Assembly (NCBI GenBank): GCA_036677085.1
Contig: JAKFFI010000019.1
Coordinates: forward strand, 1-42,650
Origin: JAGPUQ01 sp036677085
Lineage (GTDB): Bacteria > Pseudomonadota > Gammaproteobacteria > Pseudomonadales > Porticoccaceae
Direction of reading: 5' to 3'
DNA: 42,650 nt
Positions 14,286-21,828 of this stretch are shown piece by piece. The notes below the pieces were generated by a model, which was not told the origin of the DNA, searched no databases, and saw nothing but the letters and a program-made list of their open reading frames with translations. Numbering within the stretch: the stretch's first letter is position 1; each line of letters starts with the position of its first letter. Both the position numbers and the translations under genes were made by a program.

Positions 14286-17178
14286 CCCGCTGCCTGGCGC
14301 GGCGCAGCAGTTCGCGCTGCTCGGTATCGAAGGCGCGCTGGCGGCTCTGCCAGTTCGAGGGCGCGGTGACCTTGCTCACCTGCACCGCGGTCACCTTGTA
14401 CTCGGGGCAGTTGGTGGCCCAGTCGGAGTTGTCGGTGGTGACGACATTGGCGCCCGAGAAGGGATGGTGGAAGGTGGTGTAGACGACGCCCGGCTGCACC
14501 CGCTCGGTGATGCGGGCGCGCAGCACGGTATCGCCGACACGGCTCTGGATACCGACCCAGTCGCCCTCGGCGATGCCGCGCTCCTCGGCATCGTGGGGAT
14601 GGATCTCCAGAATGTCCTCGGAGTGCCAGCTGCTGTTGGCGGTGCGCCGGGTCTGGGCGCCGACGTTGTACTGGCTGAGGATGCGCCCGGTGGTGAGCAG
14701 CAGCGGGAACTTGCGGTTGGCGCGCTCTTCGGTGGGCACGTATTCGGTCATCACGAACAGGCCCTTGCCGCGCACGAATTCGTCCTCGTGCATGGTGGGC
14801 GTGCCCTCGGGTGCCGCGTCATTGCAGGGCCACTGGATGCTGCCCAGGCGGTCGAGCCTGTCGTAACTCACGCCTGCGAAGGTGGGCGTGAGACTGGCGA
14901 TCTCGTCCATGATCTCGCCCGGATGCGCGTAGTTCATGTCCATGCCCAAGGCGCGGGCAAACCCCTGGGTTGCCTCCCAGTCGGCCAGCCCGGCGAGCGG
15001 CGGCATCGCCTTGCGCACCCGCGAGATGCGGCGCTCGGCGTTGGTGAAGGTCCCGTCCTTTTCCAGGAAGGAAGCACCGGGCAGAAACACATGGGCGAAC
15101 TTGGCGGTTTCGTTGAGGAACAGGTCCTGCACGATCAGGCATTCCAGCGCCGACAGCGCGGCTTCGACGTGGTGGGTGTTGGGATCGGACTGGGCGATGT
15201 CCTCGCCTTGGCAGTAGAGCCCCTTGAAGTCGCCGTCGATGGCGGCATCGAACATGTTGGGGATGCGCAGTCCGGGTTCGTCGTCCAGCTTCACGCTCCA
15301 CCGAGTCTCGAAACTGGCGCGGGTGGCGGCGTCGGAAATATGCCGGTAACCGGGCAGTTCGTGGGGGAAGGAGCCCATGTCACAGGAGCCCTGCACATTG
15401 TTCTGGCCCCGCAGCGGATTCACCCCAACGCCTTCGCGACCGATGTTGCCGGTCGCCATGGCGAGGTTGGCGATGCCCATCACGGTGGTCGAACCCTGGC
15501 TGTGTTCGGTCACTCCCAGGCCGTAATAGATGGCGGCATTGCCCGCCGTCGCATAGAGCCGGGCCGCGGCGCGCAGGTCGGTGGCCGGAATGCCGGTGAC
15601 CGCTTCGGTGGCCTCGGGCGAGTGGCGGGCATCGCTGACAAAATTGCGCCAGGCCTCATAGGCCGGCTGCTCGCAGCGCGCGGCGATGAAGGCGCGATCC
15701 TCCAGCCCCTCGGTCACCACCACATGGGCCATGGCATTGATGAAGGCGACATTGGTGCCCGGGCGTACCGGCAGGTAATAACTGGCCTTGACGTGGGGCG
15801 AATCGACCAGATCGATGCGGCGTGGGTCCACCACGATCAGTTTCGCGCCCTCGCGCAGGCGGCGCTTCAGCCGCGAGGCGAATACCGGGTGCGCGTCCGT
15901 GGGGTTGGCGCCCATCACCAGGATGACGTCGGCGCTGGCCACGGAGGCGAAGGTCTGGGTGCCGGCGGACTCGCCCAGGGTGGTCTTGAGGCCATAGCCC
16001 GTGGGCGAGTGGCAGACGCGTGCGCAGGTATCCACATTGTTGTTGCCGAAACCCGCCCGCACCAGCTTCTGGACAATGTAGACCTCTTCATTGGTGCAGC
16101 GCGAGGAGGTGATGGCGCCGATGCTGTTGCGGCCGTACTTTTCCTGAATGGCGCGCAGTCTGGCGGCGGCGAACTGAAAGGCCTCGTCCCAGGATACGGC
16201 GCGCCAGGGCTGGTCGATGCGTTCACGTACCATGGGGGTGGTGATGCGGTCGGCGTGGGTGGCATAGCCGAACGCGAAGCGGCCCTTGACGCAGGCATGG
16301 CCCTCGTTGGCCTTGCCGTCCTTCCAGGGTTTCATGTTGACCACGGTGGTGCCGCGCATCTCGGCCTTGAAGCCGCAGCCGACGCCGCAGTAGGCGCAGG
16401 TGGTGGTGACGCTGTGCTCGGGCTGGCCGAACTCGATCACCCGATTTTCGATCAAGGTCGCGGTGGGGCAGACATTGACGCAGGCGCCGCAGGACACGCA
16501 CTCGGAATCGACAAACGGCTGGTCCTGGCTGGCGCTCACCTTGGAGGCGAAGCCGCGGCCGTCGATGGTGAGCGCGAACGTGCCCTGGGTCTCCTCGCAG
16601 GCGCGCACGCAGCGGGAACAGACGATGCATTTGGCCGGGTCGAAGGTGAAATAGGGGTTCGAGGTATCTTTCTCGGCGTCCAGATGATTGGCGCCGGCAT
16701 AGCCGTAACGTACCGCGCGCAGCCCGACTTCGCCCGCGGTGTCCTGGAGTTCGCAGTTGCCGTTGGCGGCGCAGGTGAGGCAGTCGAGCGGGTGATCGGA
16801 GATGTAGAGCTCCATCACGTTGCGACGCAGGCGCGCCACGGCGTCGGTCTGGGTGGTCACCACCATGCCGTTTTCGACCGGCGTGGTACAGGACGCCGGA
16901 TAGCCCTTGCGACCTTCGATGGTCACCATGCACATGCGGCAGGAGCCAAAGGACTGGAGCGAATCCGTCGCGCACAGCTTGGGCACCTTGATGCCCAGCT
17001 CGGCGGCGGCGCGCAGCACCGAGGTGCCGGCCGGGACGGAGACTTCGCGGCCGTCGATCAGCAGCGTAACCGTCGCCTCGCTCAGGCTGGGCGGCGTGCC
17101 GTAGTCCCGTTCGGGTTGGTCTTGCCGGGGGTCGTAGTACTGGGGTTCGAAGCCCTTTGCTTGATGGTGCTGGAGCAT
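14260..17178 (-). CDS. fdsA: NAD-dependent formate dehydrogenase alpha (molybdenum) subunit
   Basis: 972 residues, as expected for FdsA (about 960-985). The N-terminal region carries a [2Fe-2S] ferredoxin domain (C69, C80, C83, C97), a His-Cys3 cluster (H129, C133, C136, C142), two [4Fe-4S] clusters (C184/C187/C190/C194 and C227/C230/C233/C237) and the cluster next to the molybdenum site (C261, C264, C268, C296). The catalytic ligand is Cys 389 followed by His 390 in CARVCHSPTGYG, so this is a cysteine, not a selenocysteine, enzyme. It oxidises formate to CO2 and passes electrons through the clusters to FdsB. The start has GGGAGGCG 5 bases upstream, 15 bases after the fdsB stop. It is soluble and cytoplasmic. 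Confidence 0.95.
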   Translation of the reverse strand: MLQHHQAKGFEPQYYDPRQDQPERDYGTPPSLSEATVTLLIDGREVSVPAGTSVLRAAAELGIKVPKLCATDSLQSFGSCRMCMVTIEGRKGYPASCTTPVENGMVVTTQTDAVARLRRNVMELYISDHPLDCLTCAANGNCELQDTAGEVGLRAVRYGYAGANHLDAEKDTSNPYFTFDPAKCIVCSRCVRACEETQGTFALTIDGRGFASKVSASQDQPFVDSECVSCGACVNVCPTATLIENRVIEFGQPEHSVTTTCAYCGVGCGFKAEMRGTTVVNMKPWKDGKANEGHACVKGRFAFGYATHADRITTPMVRERIDQPWRAVSWDEAFQFAAARLRAIQEKYGRNSIGAITSSRCTNEEVYIVQKLVRAGFGNNNVDTCARVCHSPTGYGLKTTLGESAGTQTFASVASADVILVMGANPTDAHPVFASRLKRRLREGAKLIVVDPRRIDLVDSPHVKASYYLPVRPGTNVAFINAMAHVVVTEGLEDRAFIAARCEQPAYEAWRNFVSDARHSPEATEAVTGIPATDLRAAARLYATAGNAAIYYGLGVTEHSQGSTTVMGIANLAMATGNIGREGVGVNPLRGQNNVQGSCDMGSFPHELPGYRHISDAATRASFETRWSVKLDDEPGLRIPNMFDAAIDGDFKGLYCQGEDIAQSDPNTHHVEAALSALECLIVQDLFLNETAKFAHVFLPGASFLEKDGTFTNAERRISRVRKAMPPLAGLADWEATQGFARALGMDMNYAHPGEIMDEIASLTPTFAGVSYDRLDRLGSIQWPCNDAAPEGTPTMHEDEFVRGKGLFVMTEYVPTEERANRKFPLLLTTGRILSQYNVGAQTRRTANSSWHSEDILEIHPHDAEERGIAEGDWVGIQSRVGDTVLRARITERVQPGVVYTTFHHPFSGANVVTTDNSDWATNCPEYKVTAVQVSKVTAPSNWQSRQRAFDTEQRELLRRARQRDETPSPAG

Positions 17179-17193
17179 ATTCGCCTCCCGGGG

Positions 17194-18726
17194 TCAGGCC
17201 CCGAAATCCTCCGGAAATTTTTCCACGGCGCTGCGCACCGGCATCGGCGTGAGTCCGCCCATGGCACACAGTGAACCGTATTCCATGGTGTCGCACAGTT
17301 CTTTCAGCAGCAGCAGGTTGTCGCCACGCTCGGTGTCGGCGCGGATGCGGTCGATGACCTCGACGCCGCGCACCGAGCCGATACGGCAGGGCGTGCACTT
17401 GCCGCAGGATTCGGCGACGCAGAATTCCATCGCAAAGCGCGCCTGCTCCGCCATGTCGACGCTGTCGTCGAACACCACCACGCCGCCGTGGCCGAGCATG
17501 GCGCGTTGGGCGGCAAAGGCTTCGTAGTCGAGGGGCAGGTCGAGTTCGTCGGCGCTGAGATAAGCCCCCAGCGGCCCGCCCACCTGCACCGCGCGCAGCG
17601 GCCGGCCGCTGGCGGTACCGCCTCCGAAGTCTTCGATCAGCGCGCGCAGGCTCATCCCGAACGGCACTTCCACCACCCCGCCGCGCTTGATATTGCCGGC
17701 CAGCTGCATCGGCAAGGTGCCGAGCGAACGGCCAGAGCCCAGGGCGCGATACCAGTCGGCGCCACGCGCGAGGATTGCCGCCGCGCTGGCCAGGGTCAGC
17801 ACATTGTTGATGACGGTCGGCTTGCCGAACAGGCCCGCAATGGCGGGCAGCGGCGGCTTGGCGCGCACCAGCCCGCGGCGGCCTTCGAGGCTTTCCAGGA
17901 GCGAAGTCTCCTCGCCGCAGATATAAGCGCCGGCACCCAGGCGGACTTCCAGTTCGAAGGCGCGACCGCTGCCGCACACATCGGGCCCTAGATAACCGTC
18001 TTCGCGGGCCAGCGCGATGGCGGCGCGCAGCACGGCGAAGGCGCGCGGGTACTCCGAGCGCACATAGACATAGCCCCGGGTGGCGCCCACCGCGAGCCCG
18101 GCGATGATCATGCCTTCAATGAGCTGGAGCGGGTCCGCCTCCAGCAGCAGGCGGTCGGCGAAAGTGCCGGAATCGCCTTCATCGGCGTTGCAGACGATGT
18201 ACTTCTGATCGGCCGCCGTATCCAGCACCGTCTGCCACTTGATGCCGGCGGGAAATGCCGCGCCACCGCGACCCCGCAGCCCGGAGGTCTTGATGGCATC
18301 GACGATCTGCTGGCTGCTCAGCGTCAGCGCGCGGTCGAGCCCGGCGAAGCCGCCGGTGCGGCGGTAATCGGCGATGCTCAGGGGGTCGATGACGCCGGCG
18401 CGGGCGAAGTTGATCCGGGTCTGTTTTTGCAGATAGGGAATCTGTTCGGTGGGACCCAGCGCCAGGGGGTGCTCGCCCCCGGTGCGCAGGTCGCGGTCGA
18501 ACAGCTCGGCGACATCGGCGACGGACACCGGTCCGTAGGCGACGCGCCCGGCGGCAGTTTCCACCTCGATCAGGGGTTCGAGCCAGAACAGGCCGCGGGA
18601 GCCGTTGCGCACCAGGTCGAGGTCGAGGCCGCGGGCGCGGGCCTGATCCACGAGGGCGGCGGCGACCTGATCGGCGCCCAGGGCACAGGCGGTGCTGTCG
18701 CCCGGCACAAACACGCGCACGCTCAT
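17194..18726 (-). CDS. fdsB: NAD-dependent formate dehydrogenase beta (NADH/FMN) subunit
   Basis: 510 residues, NuoF-like with an N-terminal thioredoxin-fold extension (about 1-110), as usual for FdsB. Visible motifs: GRGGAAFP (152-159) and CNADEGDSGTFADR (179-192) of the FMN site, GAGAYICGEETSLLESLEG (264-282) of the NADH/FMN site, and the [4Fe-4S] cluster ligands C441, C444, C447 and C487. It transfers electrons from FdsA to NAD+ through FMN. ATG 18726 overlaps the fdsG stop (ATGA); the open frame continues upstream into fdsG but is not coding there. It is the second gene of the operon. Confidence 0.95.
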   Translation of the reverse strand: MSVRVFVPGDSTACALGADQVAAALVDQARARGLDLDLVRNGSRGLFWLEPLIEVETAAGRVAYGPVSVADVAELFDRDLRTGGEHPLALGPTEQIPYLQKQTRINFARAGVIDPLSIADYRRTGGFAGLDRALTLSSQQIVDAIKTSGLRGRGGAAFPAGIKWQTVLDTAADQKYIVCNADEGDSGTFADRLLLEADPLQLIEGMIIAGLAVGATRGYVYVRSEYPRAFAVLRAAIALAREDGYLGPDVCGSGRAFELEVRLGAGAYICGEETSLLESLEGRRGLVRAKPPLPAIAGLFGKPTVINNVLTLASAAAILARGADWYRALGSGRSLGTLPMQLAGNIKRGGVVEVPFGMSLRALIEDFGGGTASGRPLRAVQVGGPLGAYLSADELDLPLDYEAFAAQRAMLGHGGVVVFDDSVDMAEQARFAMEFCVAESCGKCTPCRIGSVRGVEVIDRIRADTERGDNLLLLKELCDTMEYGSLCAMGGLTPMPVRSAVEKFPEDFGA

Positions 18727-19196
18727 GAATTCACCCCGAGCCTGGCGAGCAGGTTGTCGAAGGACCGGGGAGAGACGCGCGCATGGAGCTGATCGTCGAC
18801 CTGCACCGAAGGTCCGCAGGCGCAGTTGCCCAGGCAGTAGACGGGTTCCAGCGTCACTTTGCCGTCCGCCGTGGTGGCGCCGAAATCGACCCCCAGACGT
18901 TGCTTCACATGGGCCTCCAGCGCCCGGGAACCCACGGCCTGGCAGGCTTCGGCACGGCACACCTGAATCACATGCTCACCGGCGGGAGAAGTGCGGAAAT
19001 GGTGGTAAAAACTGATGACGCCATGGACCTCGGCGCGCGACAGGTTGAGCGCGGCAGCGACGGCCGGCACCGCTGTCGCCGGCACATGACCCAGTTCGTG
19101 CTGGATTTCATGGAGGATCGGCAGCAAGGCTCCGGGCAGGTGCCGCAGCCGGTCGAGTATGCCGGCAACCCGGAGGTCAACCGTATCAGCGTCCAT
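18723..19196 (-). CDS. fdsG: NAD-dependent formate dehydrogenase gamma subunit
   Basis: 157 residues, NuoE-like (thioredoxin-like [2Fe-2S] ferredoxin). Cluster ligands are C80, C85, C121 and C125 in the arrangement CRAEAC...CLGNC. The N-terminal half (helical, LPILHEIQHELGHVP, HGVISFYHHF) is typical. It works with FdsB in electron transfer to NAD+. ATG 19196 is chosen because it has AGGAAG about 5 bases upstream; a TTG one codon earlier is also in frame. It is the first gene of fdsGBA-fdhD-fdsD. A FdsR-type regulator is not present in the window. Confidence 0.94.
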   Translation of the reverse strand: MDADTVDLRVAGILDRLRHLPGALLPILHEIQHELGHVPATAVPAVAAALNLSRAEVHGVISFYHHFRTSPAGEHVIQVCRAEACQAVGSRALEAHVKQRLGVDFGATTADGKVTLEPVYCLGNCACGPSVQVDDQLHARVSPRSFDNLLARLGVNS

Positions 19197-19203
19197 CAAG
19201 CTT

Positions 19204-19240
19204 CCTCACGCAAGACGTCCCTCACAAAAAAGTACCTCAC
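19204..19240 (-). promoter_or_regulatory. Triple GTGAGG repeat in the fds leader
   Basis: On the minus strand, GTGAGG occurs three times in the last 45 bases before the fdsG start, at 19240-19235, 19225-19220 and 19209-19204, with spacing of 15 and 16 bases. The surrounding bases are also similar (CTTGTGAGG, TTTTGTGAGG, TTGCGTGAGG). The last copy is the ribosome binding site. The others may be duplicated Shine-Dalgarno-like or protein-binding sites. No -35/-10 pair could be placed. Confidence 0.45.
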
Positions 19241-19348
19241 AAGAACGCCCAACCCCGCGAAAAAGTTGGCTTTTCAAGGCAACAGGCCTTGCTGGCGCAG
19301 CGCTGGCCGGGTCGCGATGATAAACCATCCCTCCCCGTCAAGTCTGCC

Positions 19349-19386
19349 GAAAGCGGCCCGGTCAGGGCGACACCGGCGCCGCTTTC
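19349..19386 (-). terminator. Strong hairpin over the msrB stop codon
   Basis: A perfect 9-base outer stem (GAAAGCGGC 19349-19357 with GCCGCTTTC 19378-19386) and an inner CCGGT/ACCGG stem enclose the msrB stop (19364-19362). No T run follows in the msrB direction, so it may be a Rho-assisted terminator or a 3'-protecting structure between msrB and the fds operon promoter. Confidence 0.4.
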
Positions 19387-19958
19387 GAACGGTTTCCCGG
19401 CGACGGATTCGAGGCGTCTTCCGGCACGAAAACCAGGGCGGCGGAATTCAGGCAGTAGCGCAATCCAGTGGGCGGTGGCCCGTCCTCGAACACATGCCCC
19501 AGATGCTCGCCGCACTTCGACAGCACCTCGGTGCGGCGCATGCCCCAGGCCCGGTCGGGCTTCAGCACGACGTTGCCCGGCGCCAGCACATCGCGAAAAC
19601 TGGGCCAACCGGTCCCGGAATCGTATTTGTCTCGGGAGTGAAATACCGGCAGCCGGCAGCCAGCGGTGAGGTAAGTACCCACCAGCTTGTTGTCATGGAG
19701 CGAGCCGGTGAACGGGCGCTCGGTCGCGCCGCGCCACAGCACATCGTATTGCTCCGGGGTCAGCAATTGCTTCCATACCGGTTTGGGAATGGTCTCCAGA
19801 TGTTCGCCCGTCGCGATCAGCTCGCGCGCCTGCGCCACCGTCATCTCCGCCACCGTCATCGCGGACTCCGTGCTCCAGGCGACCCGCCCGGCCATCAACG
19901 CACCCGCCGTCAGCGCCGCAATCGTCGCGCCAGCCCGTACCCCCAATTTCTTGTTCAT
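19362..19958 (-). CDS. msrB: Exported peptide-methionine (R)-S-oxide reductase, MsrB type
   Basis: 198 residues. An N-terminal signal-like segment (MNKKLGVRAG, hydrophobic core to about residue 25) suggests export to the periplasm. The MsrB fold follows: LTPEQYDVLWRGATERPFTG, DKYDSGTGWPSF (111-121), CGEHLGHVF (149-157) and the catalytic C169 in GLRYCLNSAALVF. Typical MsrBs bind zinc through two CxxC pairs. Here each pair has lost one cysteine (AGC at 99-101; SKCG at 148-150), so this is a zinc-free type, with C101 a possible resolving cysteine. It would repair methionine-R-sulfoxide in envelope proteins. The start has only a weak ribosome binding site. It is divergent from the BKACE gene. Confidence 0.88.
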   Translation of the reverse strand: MNKKLGVRAGATIAALTAGALMAGRVAWSTESAMTVAEMTVAQARELIATGEHLETIPKPVWKQLLTPEQYDVLWRGATERPFTGSLHDNKLVGTYLTAGCRLPVFHSRDKYDSGTGWPSFRDVLAPGNVVLKPDRAWGMRRTEVLSKCGEHLGHVFEDGPPPTGLRYCLNSAALVFVPEDASNPSPGNRSKAAPVSP

Positions 19959-20078
19959 GCTTCGATGATCCCGCGCTATCGCTGGTCTTGAGACGCCGGG
20001 AATGGATGCCGGTTCCGGCACTGGTCCCGGCTGTGATTGAATGTGTCCCACCCACAACAGAATTAAGAGGCACAGCCC

Positions 20079-20972
20079 ATGGCGCACAAAAAAGTCTGGA
20101 TCGAAGTGGCGCTGAACGGCGCCTGGCCCCGCGCCCTGCAACCCAATATCCCGGTCACAGCTGCCGAGATCATCGACGAAGGCGTGGCTTGCGTGAAGGC
20201 GGGGGCCGCCATCGTCCACGCCCATACGCTCGATCCGGTCAGTGGTCGCCAGAATACTGATCCGGACAACTGCCAGGCTTTCATCGCAGGTATCCAGCGC
20301 CAGGTGGACGCCATCGTCTACCCGACCGCGGTGGGCTTGCCGATGCCCGAGGATGCCGCCCTGCGCTGCGCCACCACCGACGAGCTGACCCGGCGCGGCG
20401 CGCTGGAGTGGGGCGTGCTCGACCCCGGCTCCTGCAATTTTTCCACCCGCGAGAGCGCGGCCAACCTGTTCGGCAGCGACGGCGATGTCTATATCAACGG
20501 ACCGCGTGTGCTGCGCGCCAGCGCCGAGCGCGCCGCCCACAACGGCTGGCGCCCCGCCTATGCCTGTTACGAGCCGGGCTTCATTCGTGAAGGCGCCAAG
20601 CTGTACCGCGACATCCCCAGCCTCAAAACCCCGGTGTTCCGTTTCATGCTGTCGAGCGGTTTCACGTTCTGTTTTCCGCCGCGCGACTGGGCGGTGGAAG
20701 CACTGGCCAAACTGATGGCCGAGGAAGCGCCGGGCGCACCCTGGATGGTGGCGGGGCTGCATGTAGATCTGATCCCGCTGATTCCCGCCATTGTGGCGCT
20801 GGGCGGCCATGTGCGGGTGGGGCTGGAAGACGCGCCCTTCCACTGTCAGCGTCGCAACGTCGAGCTGGTTGCCGAGGCGGCGGCCGCGATTCGCGCCGCG
20901 GGAGCGGAACCGGCCAGCGCAGCGGATGTGCGCGCCAGTCTGGCGACCGCCGACGCGGCGCGGGCAGCCTAG
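20079..20972 (+). CDS. BKACE-family (DUF849) beta-keto acid cleavage enzyme
   Basis: 297 residues, TIM-barrel BKACE family (3-keto-5-aminohexanoate cleavage enzyme relatives). The zinc ligands are recognisable as H47 and H49 in VHAHTLDP, with EVALNGAW at 9-16 and HVRVGLEDAPF near 245. The family condenses a beta-keto acid with acetyl-CoA and cleaves it to a CoA ester and acetoacetate; substrates vary widely. The usual HVHVRD reads HAHTLD here, so the Arg after the zinc histidines is replaced. ATG 20079 has AAGAGG about 9 bases upstream. It stands alone, divergent from msrB and convergent with the Nit2-like gene, so context gives no pathway. Lysine fermentation genes are absent, so the true substrate is open. 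Confidence 0.85.
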   Translation: MAHKKVWIEVALNGAWPRALQPNIPVTAAEIIDEGVACVKAGAAIVHAHTLDPVSGRQNTDPDNCQAFIAGIQRQVDAIVYPTAVGLPMPEDAALRCATTDELTRRGALEWGVLDPGSCNFSTRESAANLFGSDGDVYINGPRVLRASAERAAHNGWRPAYACYEPGFIREGAKLYRDIPSLKTPVFRFMLSSGFTFCFPPRDWAVEALAKLMAEEAPGAPWMVAGLHVDLIPLIPAIVALGGHVRVGLEDAPFHCQRRNVELVAEAAAAIRAAGAEPASAADVRASLATADAARAA

Positions 20973-20987
20973 CCGGCTGCCCGGCAC

Positions 20988-21815
20988 TCACAGCCGGCGA
21001 TGCTCCAGCACCGGCATATCGGTGCGGATCCGGGCCAGCCGTTCGGTGTCGATGTCCGCCAGGATGACACCCTCGCCGTCTTCGAGCTCCGCCACCACCT
21101 CGCCCCAGGGATCGACGATGGCGCTGCCGCCCCAGATGGGTCGCGTGGGGTGCTCCCGATGGCCGAGATCGGCGCCGATCACATAGCACTGATTCTCGAC
21201 CGCGCGCGCCCGCAGCAACAGGCGCCAGTGCGCCGCGCCGGTGGTGGCGGTGAAAGCCGAAGGCACCGCCACCAGGGTGGCGCCGCGCGCGGCATAACCG
21301 CGATAGAGCTCGGGAAACCGCAGGTCGTAACACACGCTGATGCCGAGCTTGCCGAACGGTGTGTGGACCACCACCGGATCCTGTCCGGGGCGGAAGCTGT
21401 CGGACTCGCAGTAGCGGCGACCCGTGGCCGCGACGGTGACATCGAACAGATGAATCTTGTGGTAGCGCGCCACTTCCTCGCCGCTGTCGTTATAGAGCAG
21501 CGCGGCGGCAAAGGGTCGCGGATCGGCATCCCCGACCAGACCGCTGAACAAAGGCAGAGTGCCGCCCAGGATCCACACCCCGTGGCGCCGCGCGCGCTCG
21601 GCCAGAAACGCGCGGGCCGGGCCGGACTCGTCTTTTTCCGCACCGGCTGCGGCGGCAAGTCCGGCGGCATCCGCGCCGTAATAGGCGAAGTTCTCGGGCA
21701 ACACCAGCAGCCCGGCGCCCTTGCTGGCCGCCTCGTCGATCAGGGCTCCGGCCCGCGCCAGCTTGTGGTCGCGATCGCCGTCGCCGCGCAGTTGAATGGC
21801 TGCCAACCGGTGCAT
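20988..21815 (-). CDS. Nit2-like carbon-nitrogen hydrolase
   Basis: 275 residues of the nitrilase superfamily with the catalytic triad E41 (LPENFAYYG), K120 (YHKIHLFDV) and C162 (VCYDLRFPE). YHKIHLFDV and the CYDLRFPE context are typical of the Nit1/Nit2 branch, which hydrolyses deaminated glutathione or omega-amides such as alpha-ketoglutaramate. ATG 21815 has GGAGG 7 bases upstream. It lies 13 bases after the yhdP stop, and in Pseudomonas-type genomes the same yhdP-nitrilase order is conserved, usually with tldD next; tldD is not found here. Cytoplasmic metabolite repair is the likely role. Confidence 0.9.
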   Translation of the reverse strand: MHRLAAIQLRGDGDRDHKLARAGALIDEAASKGAGLLVLPENFAYYGADAAGLAAAAGAEKDESGPARAFLAERARRHGVWILGGTLPLFSGLVGDADPRPFAAALLYNDSGEEVARYHKIHLFDVTVAATGRRYCESDSFRPGQDPVVVHTPFGKLGISVCYDLRFPELYRGYAARGATLVAVPSAFTATTGAAHWRLLLRARAVENQCYVIGADLGHREHPTRPIWGGSAIVDPWGEVVAELEDGEGVILADIDTERLARIRTDMPVLEHRRL

Positions 21816-21828
21816 GGCCAGGCCTCCG

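Noticed and set aside
14248..17274. Plus-strand open frame of 1008 codons
   Set aside because: It is antisense to fdsA, whose frame has complete cofactor motifs; the open antisense frame is a GC-rich codon-bias artefact.
13431..19196. Selenocysteine formate dehydrogenase
   Set aside because: The active-site codon in fdsA encodes cysteine (C389) and no in-frame TGA is present there.
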